Shown: piece after piece, positions 14,476-23,110 of the stretch | How the letters are laid out: each line of letters opens with the position of its first letter | Numbering within the stretch: the first letter of the stretch is position 1 | Assembly (NCBI RefSeq): GCF_014698305.1 | Contig: NZ_JACJST010000038.1 | Location: 1 to 34,569, forward strand | Direction: 5' to 3' | DNA length: 34,569 nucleotides | Source of the DNA: Anabaena lutea FACHB-196 | GTDB taxonomy: Bacteria; Cyanobacteriota; Cyanobacteriia; Cyanobacteriales; Nostocaceae | Made by a program: the position numbers and the translations under genes | Notes under the pieces: generated by a model | Told to the model about the DNA's origin: nothing | The model's database searches: none | Seen by the model: the letters and a program-made list of their open reading frames with translations, nothing else

Positions 14476-15135
14476 ATGGCAAAAATTTTCACAATTCATC
14501 CTGATAATCCTCAAAACCGCCGAATAGATGAAATAAAGTTGGCGCTCTCTAGTGGCGCTATCATGCTCTACCCTACTGATACAGTCTATGCAATTGGTTG
14601 TGATTTGAATGCCAAGTCGGCGGTGGAAAGAGTGCGGCAAATTAAGCAGTTAGCGAATGATAAACCACTGACCTTTTTATGTCCCTCCCTTTCTAATGTG
14701 GCGACTTATGCCTTCGTAAGTGATACAGCCTATCGGATTATGAAGCGGTTGATACCAGGAAGCTACACGTTTTTGCTACCTGCTACCAAGTTAGTACCGC
14801 GACTGGTACAAAATCCCAAGCGTAAAACGACGGGAATTCGAGTGCCAAATCATATTGTCTGTTTGGCATTGCTGGAAGCGTTAGAAAATCCGATTATTTC
14901 CACTTCGGCACATTTACCACCAAACGATGTAGACGATGGAATAGTTGGAGTTAATCCAGATTCTATTCTGTCGCGGGTAGAGCTATTTGACCGTTTGGAT
15001 AACTTGGTAGATATTATTATAGACACGGGCGAAGAGCCGACTTCTGAAGTGTCTACCATTTTAGACTTGACGGATGAAGAACCAGTAATTACACGGAGGG
15101 GGTTAGGTTGGGAAGCAGCAGCAGCTTGGGTATAA
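14476..15135 (+). CDS. Sua5/YciO/YrdC family protein, likely L-threonylcarbamoyladenylate synthase
   Basis: A 219-residue protein from the ATG at 14476. The open frame extends upstream into the CATTGGT array, but those residues are repeat-derived and the family begins here (MAKIFTIHPDNPQNRR). Signatures are SGAIMLYPTDTVYAIGCD, RVRQIKQLANDKPLTFLC, the PGSYTFLLPAT segment, KTTGIRVPNH, IISTSAHLP and STILDLT. The family makes threonylcarbamoyl-AMP from Thr, bicarbonate and ATP for t6A37 of ANN-decoding tRNAs. This shorter form resembles YciO/YrdC-type proteins without the Sua5 C-terminal domain, so its exact activity (TsaC or the related YciO) is not settled from sequence alone. Confidence 0.85.
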   Translation: MAKIFTIHPDNPQNRRIDEIKLALSSGAIMLYPTDTVYAIGCDLNAKSAVERVRQIKQLANDKPLTFLCPSLSNVATYAFVSDTAYRIMKRLIPGSYTFLLPATKLVPRLVQNPKRKTTGIRVPNHIVCLALLEALENPIISTSAHLPPNDVDDGIVGVNPDSILSRVELFDRLDNLVDIIIDTGEEPTSEVSTILDLTDEEPVITRRGLGWEAAAAWV

Positions 15136-15502
15136 TAAGAGAGCTTTACAAGTGCAATCATCTGTTTCGGAAATTGTGATAAACATACTCCTGTTTTGAA
15201 ATTTTCCTACTCACAGGCGCGGGGACTGGGGAACACGGGATGGCGAAAAATCTGGGCATTCCCTTGCTTGAGATTAGTTTTCCCACTCCACAAAGACCTA
15301 TGTCTCAAATTTGATCTAGTTGCTGATAAAAAAAGCGACACAATTGACAGGCCCTTAACTTTTGAAATTTCCTACAGTCTTATAGGTGAGCAATATCTGT
15401 GGTGGGTCTTGATGAATAGAAGCAAGATTCTCCAGTTAGAACTGGCTTTAAGTACTGTGTCTGCGTTTTAGTTAAGGTGCAATACCAATTTCAGGAAAAG
15501 TC
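15136..15502. other. Intergenic region upstream of the HetZ-related gene
   Basis: It contains an open frame at 15196-15471 (91 codons) whose product has no recognisable domain and unusual composition, so I do not call it a gene. The leader and promoter of the HetZ-related gene should lie in the last 150 bases. No clear repeat or NtcA box was identified. Confidence 0.4.
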
Positions 15503-16723
15503 ATGAAAGCTAACCTCGTCAATCTGCCAAATTCTACACCTGCTTTTGACAGCGATGTTTCGACCGAAGACTTATCAGATGGTAACACTGATACTTTAGT
15601 ACAACTGCTAGGTCAGGAATTGCAGACTCAAGTTAAAGCTTCTGTTGGGTGTGTGCAAGCTATAGCCGAGCGCATAGCCAAAGAAGTAGAACGCATTTGT
15701 GATAAAAGCTCTCGCATCCAAACTTCTGGGCAAATCAGGTCTTGGCAGATTACTTTAGCAAGACATCGAATACAAAAGTGCTTGCGTTATTACCAATTGG
15801 GTTCAAGACAAGGGCGTGTGGAATTACATAGCAGTCTCGGTGCTATTGTTTATCGCCACGTTACAGTTGCCGGCTCAGAATTAGGTTTTGAAGCTCGTTA
15901 CAATCTGATTGAAGATTTTCTCCAAGCTTTTTATATCGAAGCGATTAAAGCTTTTCGTCGGGAAAATGAATTACCAGAAGATTACACACCTCGTACTCAG
16001 CTACAACTAGCTGAGTATATGGCGTTTACAGAGCAGTATGCTAAACGCCGGATTAATTTACCTGGTGGTGCTAATCAACAATTGATTGTATTACGCGCTC
16101 AAGGTTTTGCTCGCCGTCAGCCTCAAGAAACTACTGTAGATATTGAGATGGCTGTGGATTCGGCTAAGACTGAAGAAGCAGAATCTTATCAACGTAATTT
16201 GGCGGTGCAGCAGATTAGGTCGCAAATGGTTGCTAAACCTAATTTTGATCCATCTGAAGAGTCGGAACGCGATCGCGTGATTACAGAATTGATGAAATAT
16301 CTGGAATCCCAAGGTCAATCTGATTGCATGGATTACCTGTCTCTTAAGCTGCAAGACCTCTCAGCACCGGAAATTGACCAAATTCTAGGCTTAACTAGCC
16401 GTCAGCGCGATTATTTGCAACAACGCTTTAAATACCATGTGGAAAAATTTGCCAAACAACACCATTGGCAATTAGTACATCAATGGTTAGGTGCTGGTTT
16501 GGAACATAAGTTGGGTTTATCTTCCCAGCAGTGGGATACTTTCTGGAATCAACTCACAGAACAGCAACAGCAAATCTTTAATCTGAAAACTGCTCTTGAG
16601 AATGATCAAGCGATCGCAAAAGCTGTCCAATGTACCCCCAAACAGTTACAAAAGCGCTGGACTCAAATGTTAGAACTAGCATGGGCTATTCGCAATGGTC
16701 ATGCTGAAGTTAAAACCTGCTGA
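15503..16723 (+). CDS. HetZ-related protein
   Basis: A 406-residue soluble protein. It resembles the HetZ group of filamentous cyanobacteria: an N-terminal helical region with ELQTQVKASVGCVQAIAERIAKEVERICDKS, then WQITLARHRIQKCLRYYQLGSRQGRVELHSSLGAIVYRHV and LGFEARYNLIEDFLQAFYIEAIKAFRRE. A distal region GLTSRQRDYLQQRFKYHVEKFA resembles sigma-70 region 4-like or other HTH sequences. HetZ is a DNA-binding regulator needed early in heterocyst differentiation, but genomes also carry HetZ paralogues with unclear roles. The patU3 neighbour expected next to hetZ is absent here, so this is probably the paralogue rather than HetZ itself. The ATG at 15503 is preceded by AGGAAAAGTC. Confidence 0.7.
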   Translation: MKANLVNLPNSTPAFDSDVSTEDLSDGNTDTLVQLLGQELQTQVKASVGCVQAIAERIAKEVERICDKSSRIQTSGQIRSWQITLARHRIQKCLRYYQLGSRQGRVELHSSLGAIVYRHVTVAGSELGFEARYNLIEDFLQAFYIEAIKAFRRENELPEDYTPRTQLQLAEYMAFTEQYAKRRINLPGGANQQLIVLRAQGFARRQPQETTVDIEMAVDSAKTEEAESYQRNLAVQQIRSQMVAKPNFDPSEESERDRVITELMKYLESQGQSDCMDYLSLKLQDLSAPEIDQILGLTSRQRDYLQQRFKYHVEKFAKQHHWQLVHQWLGAGLEHKLGLSSQQWDTFWNQLTEQQQQIFNLKTALENDQAIAKAVQCTPKQLQKRWTQMLELAWAIRNGHAEVKTC

Positions 16724-17074
16724 AGACAAGCTGAAATCACTCAATTTATCTGAAGCCCTAATCCACTTTATACACCTGTTTTTACAACACAAAAATCTCC
16801 TCTATTTCTCCCCCAGTAACGGGAGAATTAGAGAAGAAGGCGGTGATCATAACCAGTTAATACCCCTGGTTTGACCTTTTTCACATCTGACCACATCATT
16901 TCCTCTACAGTCTTTATTTTTATATCAATACATTTGTTTTTGAGTACAAAATTACTATAATATTTCTAGTTTTTGATTGATTTATCTCATCAAAAATTCT
17001 TATACTCGACAATTTCCTGTCCCTTCTAAGGAATCCTAAGATTAGGAACCCTTTTGAAGATAATCAGGATAAAT
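16724..17074. other. Intergenic region between HetZ-related gene and nuclease gene
   Basis: It contains a hairpin CTCTA-TTCTCCC/GGGAGAA-AGAG at about 16799-16833, which could end the HetZ-related transcript or, with the T-run on the other strand, work leftward. The rest is AT-rich DNA before the nuclease gene. No gene was seen. Confidence 0.45.
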
Positions 17075-17557
17075 ATGACTCAGGGTGGAAAAGCAGTTAC
17101 ATCTGGTAATGTCTTAGAAAACGCTGTAGAAGGGACTTTGTTGGCACACAAATATGTCCAAGTGGGTTCTGATTTACCTGAAAAAAAACGCCTTGAATGT
17201 CTTTTAAACTCGAATAACATCATCAAAAGATATGCAAAGCAGGTTCATGTTGGCAAAGGAATTTATGGTAGCGAAATAACTGTAGACTTTTACATTATTG
17301 GTTCCAAATCAATTTCTTCAGGACTGATTATTGAATGTAAATGGCAGCAAACTAGCGGTTCCGTTGACGAAAAACTCCCTTATCTAAATTTAAATATTCA
17401 AGATTGTTATCCAGCCGCAGCAATCGTATTAATTGATGGTGGAGGTATGAAACCACAAGCCATATCATGGTTAACCAAACAAGTTGGGTATAATCAGAAT
17501 TTGCTCGCAGTTCATAATTTAAGTTCCTTTATTGCCTGGTCTAACAATCATATTTAA
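17075..17557 (+). CDS. Putative PD-(D/E)XK restriction endonuclease
   Basis: About 160 residues from the ATG at 17075 (AGGA 5 nt upstream); an in-frame TTG at 17054 would add seven. The catalytic core is visible: Asp71 in SEITVDFYIIG, then Glu87-Cys-Lys89-Trp-Gln91 in LIIECKWQQ, i.e. D-(x15)-ExK with a following Gln. A conserved Glu15 (GNVLENAVEGTL) lies at the N-terminus, as in many type II-like nucleases. It ends tail-to-tail with an adenine methylase gene, the two stop codons sharing TTAA. This pairing suggests a type II restriction-modification system, with this as the cleaving partner. The specificity cannot be read from sequence; GATC is a guess from the methylase family. Confidence 0.65.
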   Translation: MTQGGKAVTSGNVLENAVEGTLLAHKYVQVGSDLPEKKRLECLLNSNNIIKRYAKQVHVGKGIYGSEITVDFYIIGSKSISSGLIIECKWQQTSGSVDEKLPYLNLNIQDCYPAAAIVLIDGGGMKPQAISWLTKQVGYNQNLLAVHNLSSFIAWSNNHI

Positions 17558-18390
17558 TATGAAGTTACTAATACTTCAGTAATTTTTCCCCGCTTTTTAG
17601 CATTGGAATTAATTGATCTAGCTGCTGATATAGTATGAATATTGAAACTATTATAAAGCTTACGAATAAATTTACAATCTGAATTAGATAGCATAACTTT
17701 TACACCACGTTCAGCTAATTTCACAAATACATCCCTTAATTCAACTTGCTGACTTTCAGCAAAAGCATAGCGACTGTAAGCTGTGAAATTGCTAGTTTCA
17801 CTTACAGGATGATATGGTGGGTCAAAAAAAACAAAATCATCACTGCTAGTCGCATAATTTAAGACTTCGGTAAAATCAGCTTGTTGAATCTCTGCTTGAG
17901 AAAGTGCTTGTGATGCAATTCGCAAAACATCTTCCTGGCAAATACCAGGATTTTTATATCTGCCCAAAGGCACGTTAAATTTACCTTGAGAATTGACCCG
18001 ATAAAGACCGTTAAAACAAGTTTTATTCAGATAAATAAACCGAGCCGCTTTTTCTAAATTTGTGCCTTCAGGATAGGAACGCACTTCATAATAATAATCT
18101 CGATCATATTTAGTATGTCTGTCTTTATGCTTTTGTAGTAGATCAATTAATTCCTCAATATTATCTCTAACGCAACGATAAGTAGTAATTAAATCAGCAT
18201 TAATATCAGTTAAAATTGCTTGATTTGGTTGCAGATGAAAAAAAACAGCCCCTCCACCTAAAAACGGTTCATAGTAAGTATGAAAATGCTGGGGAAAATA
18301 AGCTTTATATTGCGGAATTAACCGATTTTTACCCCCAGCCCACTTTAAAAAGGGACGTGGGCTAATTTCTTTGGGGATTTGACTTACCAT
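17554..18390 (-). CDS. DNA adenine methyltransferase, Dam/DpnM (MTase group alpha) family
   Basis: A 278-residue N6-adenine methylase. The S-adenosylmethionine-binding motif FLKWAGGK is at residues 14-21, YEPFLGGGAVFF follows, TDINADL resembles the acidic SAM-ribose motif, IYLNKTCFNGLYRVNSQG is the family signature, and the catalytic DPPY is at 190-193. Members mostly methylate GATC, and HIP1 (GCGATCGC) contains GATC. It converges with the nuclease gene with a 4-bp stop overlap. Either it protects the host from that nuclease, or it is the solitary Dam-like enzyme (DmtA type) known in Anabaena. The start at 18390 is clear. Confidence is high for the family and moderate for the target. Confidence 0.93.
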   Translation of the reverse strand: MVSQIPKEISPRPFLKWAGGKNRLIPQYKAYFPQHFHTYYEPFLGGGAVFFHLQPNQAILTDINADLITTYRCVRDNIEELIDLLQKHKDRHTKYDRDYYYEVRSYPEGTNLEKAARFIYLNKTCFNGLYRVNSQGKFNVPLGRYKNPGICQEDVLRIASQALSQAEIQQADFTEVLNYATSSDDFVFFDPPYHPVSETSNFTAYSRYAFAESQQVELRDVFVKLAERGVKVMLSNSDCKFIRKLYNSFNIHTISAARSINSNAKKRGKITEVLVTSY

Positions 18391-18649
18391 TTATTTATAA
18401 TTCAACTAAAACTCAGCTATGTAAATAAAGCCAATCTAACTAACGAATCATATTTTATAGCAACCGCCAAGGTGGTTAGGACGTGAACTAATGAGAAAAC
18501 CTAGACAAAACAGACTTTCAACTCTGTCACCTGTTAAGAGTCACCTGCTATATATGAATTGCGCGATTTTCAGCACCATAGATTATAATTAAGTTAAATA
18601 AGCACCTGAAAACAAACTTACATTTTATAACAAGGCAGTCTATATTCAA

Positions 18650-18856
18650 ATGTTTGACGGATTTTGGGATAACGTCTTTCGCTACCCTCGGTACTTGATC
18701 AGTATCGTCTTAGGTCTTTTTCTGAATGCCTTTGAGCCATTAAAGCCGCTTTTTAAACGCCCAATCACCTTAATTGCTATTTTGGGCTTTTTTATGGGGA
18801 GTCTGTTTTTCTTAACGCTTACTCTCCGGGCGATGCTAGGTTTGAGTACAATCTAG
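18650..18856 (+). CDS. DUF751 (Ycf33-like) small membrane protein
   Basis: A 68-residue protein with two hydrophobic segments, RYLISIVLGLFLNAFEPL and LIAILGFFMGSLFFLTLTLRAML, joined by a basic linker KPLFKRP. It matches the DUF751 family of cyanobacteria and plastids, which commonly precedes rbfA. The function is unknown; a thylakoid or plasma membrane location is inferred. rbfA starts 129 nt later on the same strand, so an operon is possible. Confidence 0.8.
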   Translation: MFDGFWDNVFRYPRYLISIVLGLFLNAFEPLKPLFKRPITLIAILGFFMGSLFFLTLTLRAMLGLSTI

Positions 18857-18985
18857 ACAAGGGCTACACCAGTGGGGTTGCTCCCTTTGGACTGTTGTTG
18901 TGAGCTTTAGCCGCTTCAAGCAACGTCCGCTATAAAAAAAGCATCTATTCATGTTGTACAACCTCTGTGAGAAGGCGGAATTTAT

Positions 18986-19384
18986 ATGGCTACAAATCGC
19001 CGCGTTTCCCGCGTTGCTGAATTAATTAAACGGGAAGTTAGCCAAATGCTGCTCAACGGTATTAAGGATGACCGTGTGGGTACAGGAATGGTAAGTGTCA
19101 CTGATGTGGATGTTTCCGGTGACTTGCAACACGCTAAAATCTTCGTCAGTATTTATGGGACTCAGGAAGCTAAGGCTGAAACAATGGCGGGTTTAAAGTC
19201 AGCTACGGGTTACGTTCGCAGCGAACTGGGCGCGAGGGTAAGGCTACGTCGCACGCCAGAAGTTCTGTTTATTGAAGATCGCTCTATAGAACGAGGTACT
19301 AAAGTACTGAGTTTATTAAATCAACTCCAGCAGGAACGTCCAGTGGGGTTCTCAGATGAAAATGAGCCAGAAGTTACCGAATAA
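18986..19384 (+). CDS. rbfA: 30S ribosome-binding factor A
   Basis: A 132-residue protein of usual length. The family core is [49 protein letters not shown], then [43 protein letters not shown], including the KH-like type II fold elements. RbfA binds the 5' helix region of 16S rRNA in late 30S maturation and in cold adaptation. It follows a DUF751 gene, a conserved cyanobacterial pair. It is followed by a clear hairpin terminator about 57 nt downstream. Confidence 0.97.
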   Translation: MATNRRVSRVAELIKREVSQMLLNGIKDDRVGTGMVSVTDVDVSGDLQHAKIFVSIYGTQEAKAETMAGLKSATGYVRSELGARVRLRRTPEVLFIEDRSIERGTKVLSLLNQLQQERPVGFSDENEPEVTE

Positions 19385-19440
19385 TTAGCTGAGAATTGAC
19401 CACATACTGGGTATGGTGTTTGACTTAGCTACATAACCAG

Positions 19441-19465
19441 AAACCTGGCTCCAAACCAGGTTTTT
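19441..19465 (+). terminator. Rho-independent-type terminator after rbfA
   Basis: AAACCTGG at 19441-19448 pairs with CCAGGTTT at 19456-19463 around CTCCAAA, then TT. The stem-loop plus T-run lies just past the rbfA stop. Confidence 0.85.
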
Positions 19466-20319
19466 CGTATAAGTAGCGGCCAAATTATTTCATTAATAGA
19501 TTAGGATAGGTTAAAAAAATGTTAACAGATGGGTTGCTATAAAACTTGCTGGTGTAACTTAGCCATTGTAACTTGCAATAGTTTATACCCCATTTCCGGC
19601 AAAAAATTGCTGGTCTATTTTTTTATGAAAACATTACAGATTACTGTCTGGCTCAAAGAGACTTTACGGTCTTTATTTAGTTCATATCCAGTCTGGATAA
19701 TTGCTTCTCAAAAAAACTCTACGCGTCAACCTTAATGATAAGTATATCTCTAGGGAGACGCTAAAGCTCAAAACTAGACACAATATTAAACTGTCAGCAG
19801 CCCTACTTCTGGTACGTTTGCCCTGGGTGGAGTTAGCCATAGTGCAGCTTGGCATGAATGACAGGAGCAAATGGGTGCGCCTCTGATTCCGGGCAAGTTA
19901 ACTAAGTAGCCATCATGAACTGCGTACACCAGGAAGAATGAAAATAAGCCCTTTCACCTTCCCCGATTTTCAAGTCAGGTAAGCACAATAAAACCAAACT
20001 GTGTAAAGAAAAGTAAACAAGGCTAAAACCCTTTCTCCCCCTGCTAGAAAGCTCCCTGCCCCCTGCCTTATCCCAACGACAATTTTTAACGCCAACCTAC
20101 TTACCCTGGTATTCAGAATGTGAAGGCTATTTATCATCAATGTTATGATTCCTTGACAAACTTAATATTTCTTTAGATAATTTATAGGTCTGTAGCGTCA
20201 AAATGATAATAGTTCCGTATAGCAAACTACAAAACCTAGCCACAGGTCTAAATTATTGCCATCTTTGTTCCTGATTAATATTGGGAATACTATCTAAATG
20301 TAAATTTGTGAGTAAAAAC
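19466..20319. other. Long gap of about 850 bases without a convincing gene
   Basis: Open frames here (at 19529 and 19701) lack recognisable domains or good composition. The palindrome TATCCAG-T-CTGGATA at 19685-19699 is visible, as are CTGTCA/TGACAG at about 19790 and 19856 that could close a structured segment. The end of the gap contains the DUF4327 leader. A small RNA gene cannot be excluded. Confidence 0.4.
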
Positions 20320-20556
20320 ATGAGTGTGAATACGGTGCCTTCTATCAATTACTACTCTCTGGATGTCATCCAGGACGAAGCACGCCAACTGGTGCAAAAG
20401 GGAATGTTGAGCCGTCAGCAACCAATATATACACTCTGCCAATACATCCCAGCCAGAGAGTGGGTATGCGTTGAATGTGAATTAGAGAAATGTGACTTTT
20501 TGTTGCGCGATCGCATTGGTGATTTAATTGGTCGGGAAGAATGGGACAACGACTAG
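20320..20556 (+). CDS. DUF4327 family protein
   Basis: A 78-residue soluble protein from the ATG at 20320; an upstream GTG at 20308 and further codons are in frame but are outside the family's usual length. It matches the cyanobacterial DUF4327 pattern: YYSLDVIQDEARQLVQKGMLSRQQPIYTLCQYIPAREWVCVECELE, then LRDRIGDLIGREEW at the C-terminus with a HIP1 site at the DNA level. Two Cys in VCVECELEKC may bind metal or be redox-active; that is inference. The function is unknown and no operon partner is near. Confidence 0.85.
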   Translation: MSVNTVPSINYYSLDVIQDEARQLVQKGMLSRQQPIYTLCQYIPAREWVCVECELEKCDFLLRDRIGDLIGREEWDND

Positions 20557-20890
20557 TCAAGCATAAATTTTAGATTTTGGCTTGGCTGTTAAGTTTTAAT
20601 GTGTGGATGACATAACCTAGTACTAGAAGCTAAATCTACGGTATAGTCTCTGATTTTAATTTCCCAAGAAAGCAGAAAACCTACAGCCTAAACTTATACT
20701 ACTTTTGCAGCAAACGATATGTACGATTGGCTACGCCTACCCATTTTCCTCTGAAAGTAGTAATTGCTTTATTTATACTTGTTCAGAGTTCATGACTTTG
20801 GACAAGTATATTTTTTGTCAGAAGGCAGGAGGCAGGAGGCAGGAGGCAGAAGGCATAAATAATCTCTTTCTGTTCCCTGTTCCCTATTCC
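20557..20890. other. Intergenic region with a GGCAGGA array
   Basis: It contains the short tandem repeat at 20820-20855 and a TTCCCTG-rich run at about 20870-20893 that resembles the opposite strand of the AGGGAAC array. No gene was seen. Confidence 0.45.
20820..20855. repeat. GGCAGGA heptanucleotide array
   Basis: About four to five units of GGCAGGA with variants (AGAAGGC, GGCAGAAGGC). A typical Nostocales short tandem repeat. Confidence 0.9.
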
Positions 20891-21244
20891 CTATCCCACT
20901 TGCTCTAAGTACTGGTTAATATCCTCAATAACGCGAGTGAGTTCAGCTTCTGTAGTTACGCGAAGGTTGACGTTGCGGACAGTGAGCAGAACTTTAGCCG
21001 CAAAGGGAGTAGGCCAGATATTAGGATTGCAAAAAACTTCTAAAAAAACCTCGCCAGTGTAGCGATATTCCAAAGGAGGTTGGTGAGTTATTTTACCACC
21101 ACCTGGAGTGGGTTTAGCAGTAACAGCTTTCAGACTTGTCATTAATTCGTCTATTGCTGCTTTTAATTCTCGTGCGGCTTGGGGTGAAAAACTGAAGGAG
21201 ACAGAACCTTCACCTAGATTCAGTGTGAGAGGGGTAGAAGACAT
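20891..21244 (-). CDS. Conserved hypothetical protein, likely helical with beta strands
   Basis: A 117-residue soluble protein, ATG at 21244. Segments LTLNLGEGSVSFSFSPQAARELKAAIDELMTSL at the N-terminus, EYRYTGEVFLEVFCNP and FAAKVLLTVRNVNLRVTTEAEL near the C-terminus. The pattern of a beta strand, a helix and two beta strands looks like a small alpha/beta domain. No catalytic motif, signal peptide or membrane helix was seen. No gene follows closely on this strand. The family was not recognised, though sequence character is like other conserved cyanobacterial hypotheticals. Confidence 0.65.
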   Translation of the reverse strand: MSSTPLTLNLGEGSVSFSFSPQAARELKAAIDELMTSLKAVTAKPTPGGGKITHQPPLEYRYTGEVFLEVFCNPNIWPTPFAAKVLLTVRNVNLRVTTEAELTRVIEDINQYLEQVG

Positions 21245-21730
21245 AGAGCTTTTTGGTTAAAACTTTTTGGTAATTACATATTTTACTGGATGGGGTAATG
21301 GGGTGAAAAATTGCTGCTTTTTTGGCAGGATCAAAAATCGCATCCGTTGGATTTAGACAATTTGCAAATAATGAAACTGGAAATTACCTTTTAATAAAAA
21401 TAGGATTAACTAAACTTATTGATGACTAATTGTTAGATAGCCCAAGTATTTACCTGTGCGAAGGATAAATTATGTCTATATTTTTTACTATTTTACTTAC
21501 GTATTTATGGCTACCTGTATACGCTACTTACGATACTAATACGCATACTACAATCTGAACTGCGGAATGTGGGCTATAAAATAGTCAGAATTTGCACTTA
21601 AGTGTGAAGTTCCATCTGCCCAAGAGGGGGACAGCAATTACTAAATTGACCAAAAGTATTAAAATCATTAAAGATATTTTAAGAATTTTCATGTGTGTAA
21701 TTGAAGCTTTTGTTTACGACAAAGAATTTA
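21245..21730. other. Intergenic region, mostly AT-rich
   Basis: The only candidate gene is the 28-codon ORF at 21472-21558. A longer frame at 21592-21780 runs antisense into the transporter gene end and has no domain. No repeat was recognised. Confidence 0.4.
21472..21558 (+). CDS. Possible small membrane or secreted peptide, 28 residues
   Basis: ATG with AAGGATAAATT just upstream, in good ribosome-binding distance. Translation: MSIFFTILLTYLWLPVYATYD, then a short polar tail. The hydrophobic first 15 residues could be one membrane helix or a signal peptide. It lies between two genes on the other strand. It does not match the small photosystem or cytochrome peptides I know (PetN, PsbX and the like). 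Real only if conserved. Confidence 0.3.
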   Translation: MSIFFTILLTYLWLPVYATYDTNTHTTI

Positions 21731-22402
21731 TTAGAAAAGCATTGCTAAATTATGTACAAGTTCATGAGTTCCACTTTTAAACATGATAGATAAACCCAAA
21801 TAGATTAATACAAAAGGAAAGATTTTCCGACCATATCGAGTCATAACAGAAGCCATGATAGGATTACGAGTCAGGTTATAAGAAAGAAAACACCATAGTC
21901 CAATACTTGAATAGCAAACACATAAAATTACTGCCAGACTGGGAACATTACTGCTGGCAAATAACGGGACATAAATACCAATATTATTTCCACCATTGGC
22001 AATTGTTACCGCAGAAACACGATAAGTTTGGGGATCTTTGAGCGTTGCTAATAATGTTTTATCATGACGCTTATGTTTGACTGAATGAGCAAAGTTAACT
22101 GATACAGCTTGTACAGTATCTTCTTCCTCTTCTCGATTCATAAGATGGCTGATACCAATCATGATTGGGAGAATCCCTAGCAATCCAATCCATGCTTCTG
22201 GAAGCAATAAACCACCAAAAAAACCAGGAAGACTAGCCATTACTAATGTAGTAAACCCCATAAATTCGCCAATAATAATATGCTTGGGACGAAACATATG
22301 GTTTACTTTGCCAAAAAAAGCTGTCAGGTATAAGTTATCATCGAACGTTGTTGCAAAAGCCGCCGATATGCCAATCAGTAATGTCCCAATTAGCCAACTC
22401 AT
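21731..22402 (-). CDS. CadD-like cadmium resistance transporter family protein
   Basis: A 223-residue membrane protein of the CadD family (LysE superfamily). It has five to six hydrophobic helices. Family signatures are GISAAFATTFDDNLYLTAFF at residues 11-30 with the conserved Asp-Asp-Asn, and VTIANGGNNIGIYVPLFAS at about 132-150, an internal repeat-like motif with a conserved Asn-Asn. The centre (REEEEDTVQAVSVNF) is a charged loop with a His/Lys-rich stretch (HSVKHKRHDK). Some family members confer Cd resistance, but many cyanobacterial members have unknown cargo. It lies 282 nt downstream of a DUF202 gene on the same strand, with a terminator between, so they are probably separate transcripts. 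Confidence 0.8.
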   Translation of the reverse strand: MSWLIGTLLIGISAAFATTFDDNLYLTAFFGKVNHMFRPKHIIIGEFMGFTTLVMASLPGFFGGLLLPEAWIGLLGILPIMIGISHLMNREEEEDTVQAVSVNFAHSVKHKRHDKTLLATLKDPQTYRVSAVTIANGGNNIGIYVPLFASSNVPSLAVILCVCYSSIGLWCFLSYNLTRNPIMASVMTRYGRKIFPFVLIYLGLSIMFKSGTHELVHNLAMLF

Positions 22403-22595
22403 AGTTTTTCTCCTCAGTGATTTATCGAAATTATTTCAGAAGCTAGTTGAAGCTATTACCATCAATTGCAGATTTAATTTATTGCTTCAATAGGTAAGCT
22501 TAGTAGCTTATGAACTCAATAATATAATCTGGCTAAGATAAGAGCAAATACTCTTTTTTGTTAAAACGATAAAATAAATTTATTAATTTAAACAT

Positions 22596-22624
22596 TAAAA
22601 AACCAGGACTAGAAATAGCCTGGT
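22596..22624 (-). terminator. Terminator of the DUF202 gene
   Basis: On the minus strand ACCAGG (22624-22619) pairs with CCTGGT (22607-22602) and is followed by TTTTTTAATG. It lies 61 nt past the DUF202 stop. Confidence 0.8.
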
Positions 22625-22684
22625 GCAAAACATTAATATCAAAAGCTTATCTAATTTGCGGTTTTTATTTTCAAACTAACCAAA

Positions 22685-23110
22685 TCATTCCAGTATAAAA
22701 GTATTCAGATAATCTAGAGGAACTGTAAACACATAGTATAGTACTCCCATCCCCAGAATAACTACAGCTAGACTCGCCAGAAGTATCCAACGATCTGGGG
22801 GTTGATAAGTATCTTCATCAATATCTTGGCGCACAGCGAAATAATGCTGTGTTGAAAGTATTACTGTCAACACCCCCACCACAGCAAAAGCTAAACCTAG
22901 CTTCCAACCATTCCCTGGAGGTTGTGGCGCTAGTGGAGGTGAAAAAATCCGCAACCGCACAATTAAAACGCCAAAACCCATGAGCGCAATACCACTCCGC
23001 ATCCATGCTAGATAAGTACGTTCATTTGCTAAGTGATCCCGAACTCGGTCTGAACGATACTTCTTTTTTTCTAAATTCTTCACTTCTAATTTTTTTGTCT
23101 CTATTTTCAT
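22685..23110 (-). CDS. DUF202 (YidH family) membrane protein
   Basis: A 141-residue protein. The DUF202 signature is at residues 19-52: RSDRVRDHLANERTYLAWMRSGIALMGFGVLIVRLR. It has three membrane helices, at about 36-56, 70-88 (LGLAFAVVGVLTVILS) and 108-130 (WILLASLAVVILGMGVLYYVF). The basic N-terminus (KKLEVKNLEKKKYRSDRVRD) is cytoplasmic by the positive-inside rule. The family's function is not known. It faces a LysR gene across 521 nt and precedes the CadD-like gene; joint regulation is possible but not shown. Confidence 0.9.
   Translation of the reverse strand: MKIETKKLEVKNLEKKKYRSDRVRDHLANERTYLAWMRSGIALMGFGVLIVRLRIFSPPLAPQPPGNGWKLGLAFAVVGVLTVILSTQHYFAVRQDIDEDTYQPPDRWILLASLAVVILGMGVLYYVFTVPLDYLNTFILE

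Noticed and set aside
15196-15471. 91-codon ORF upstream of the HetZ-related gene
   Set aside because: No recognisable domain, atypical composition and no good ribosome binding site.
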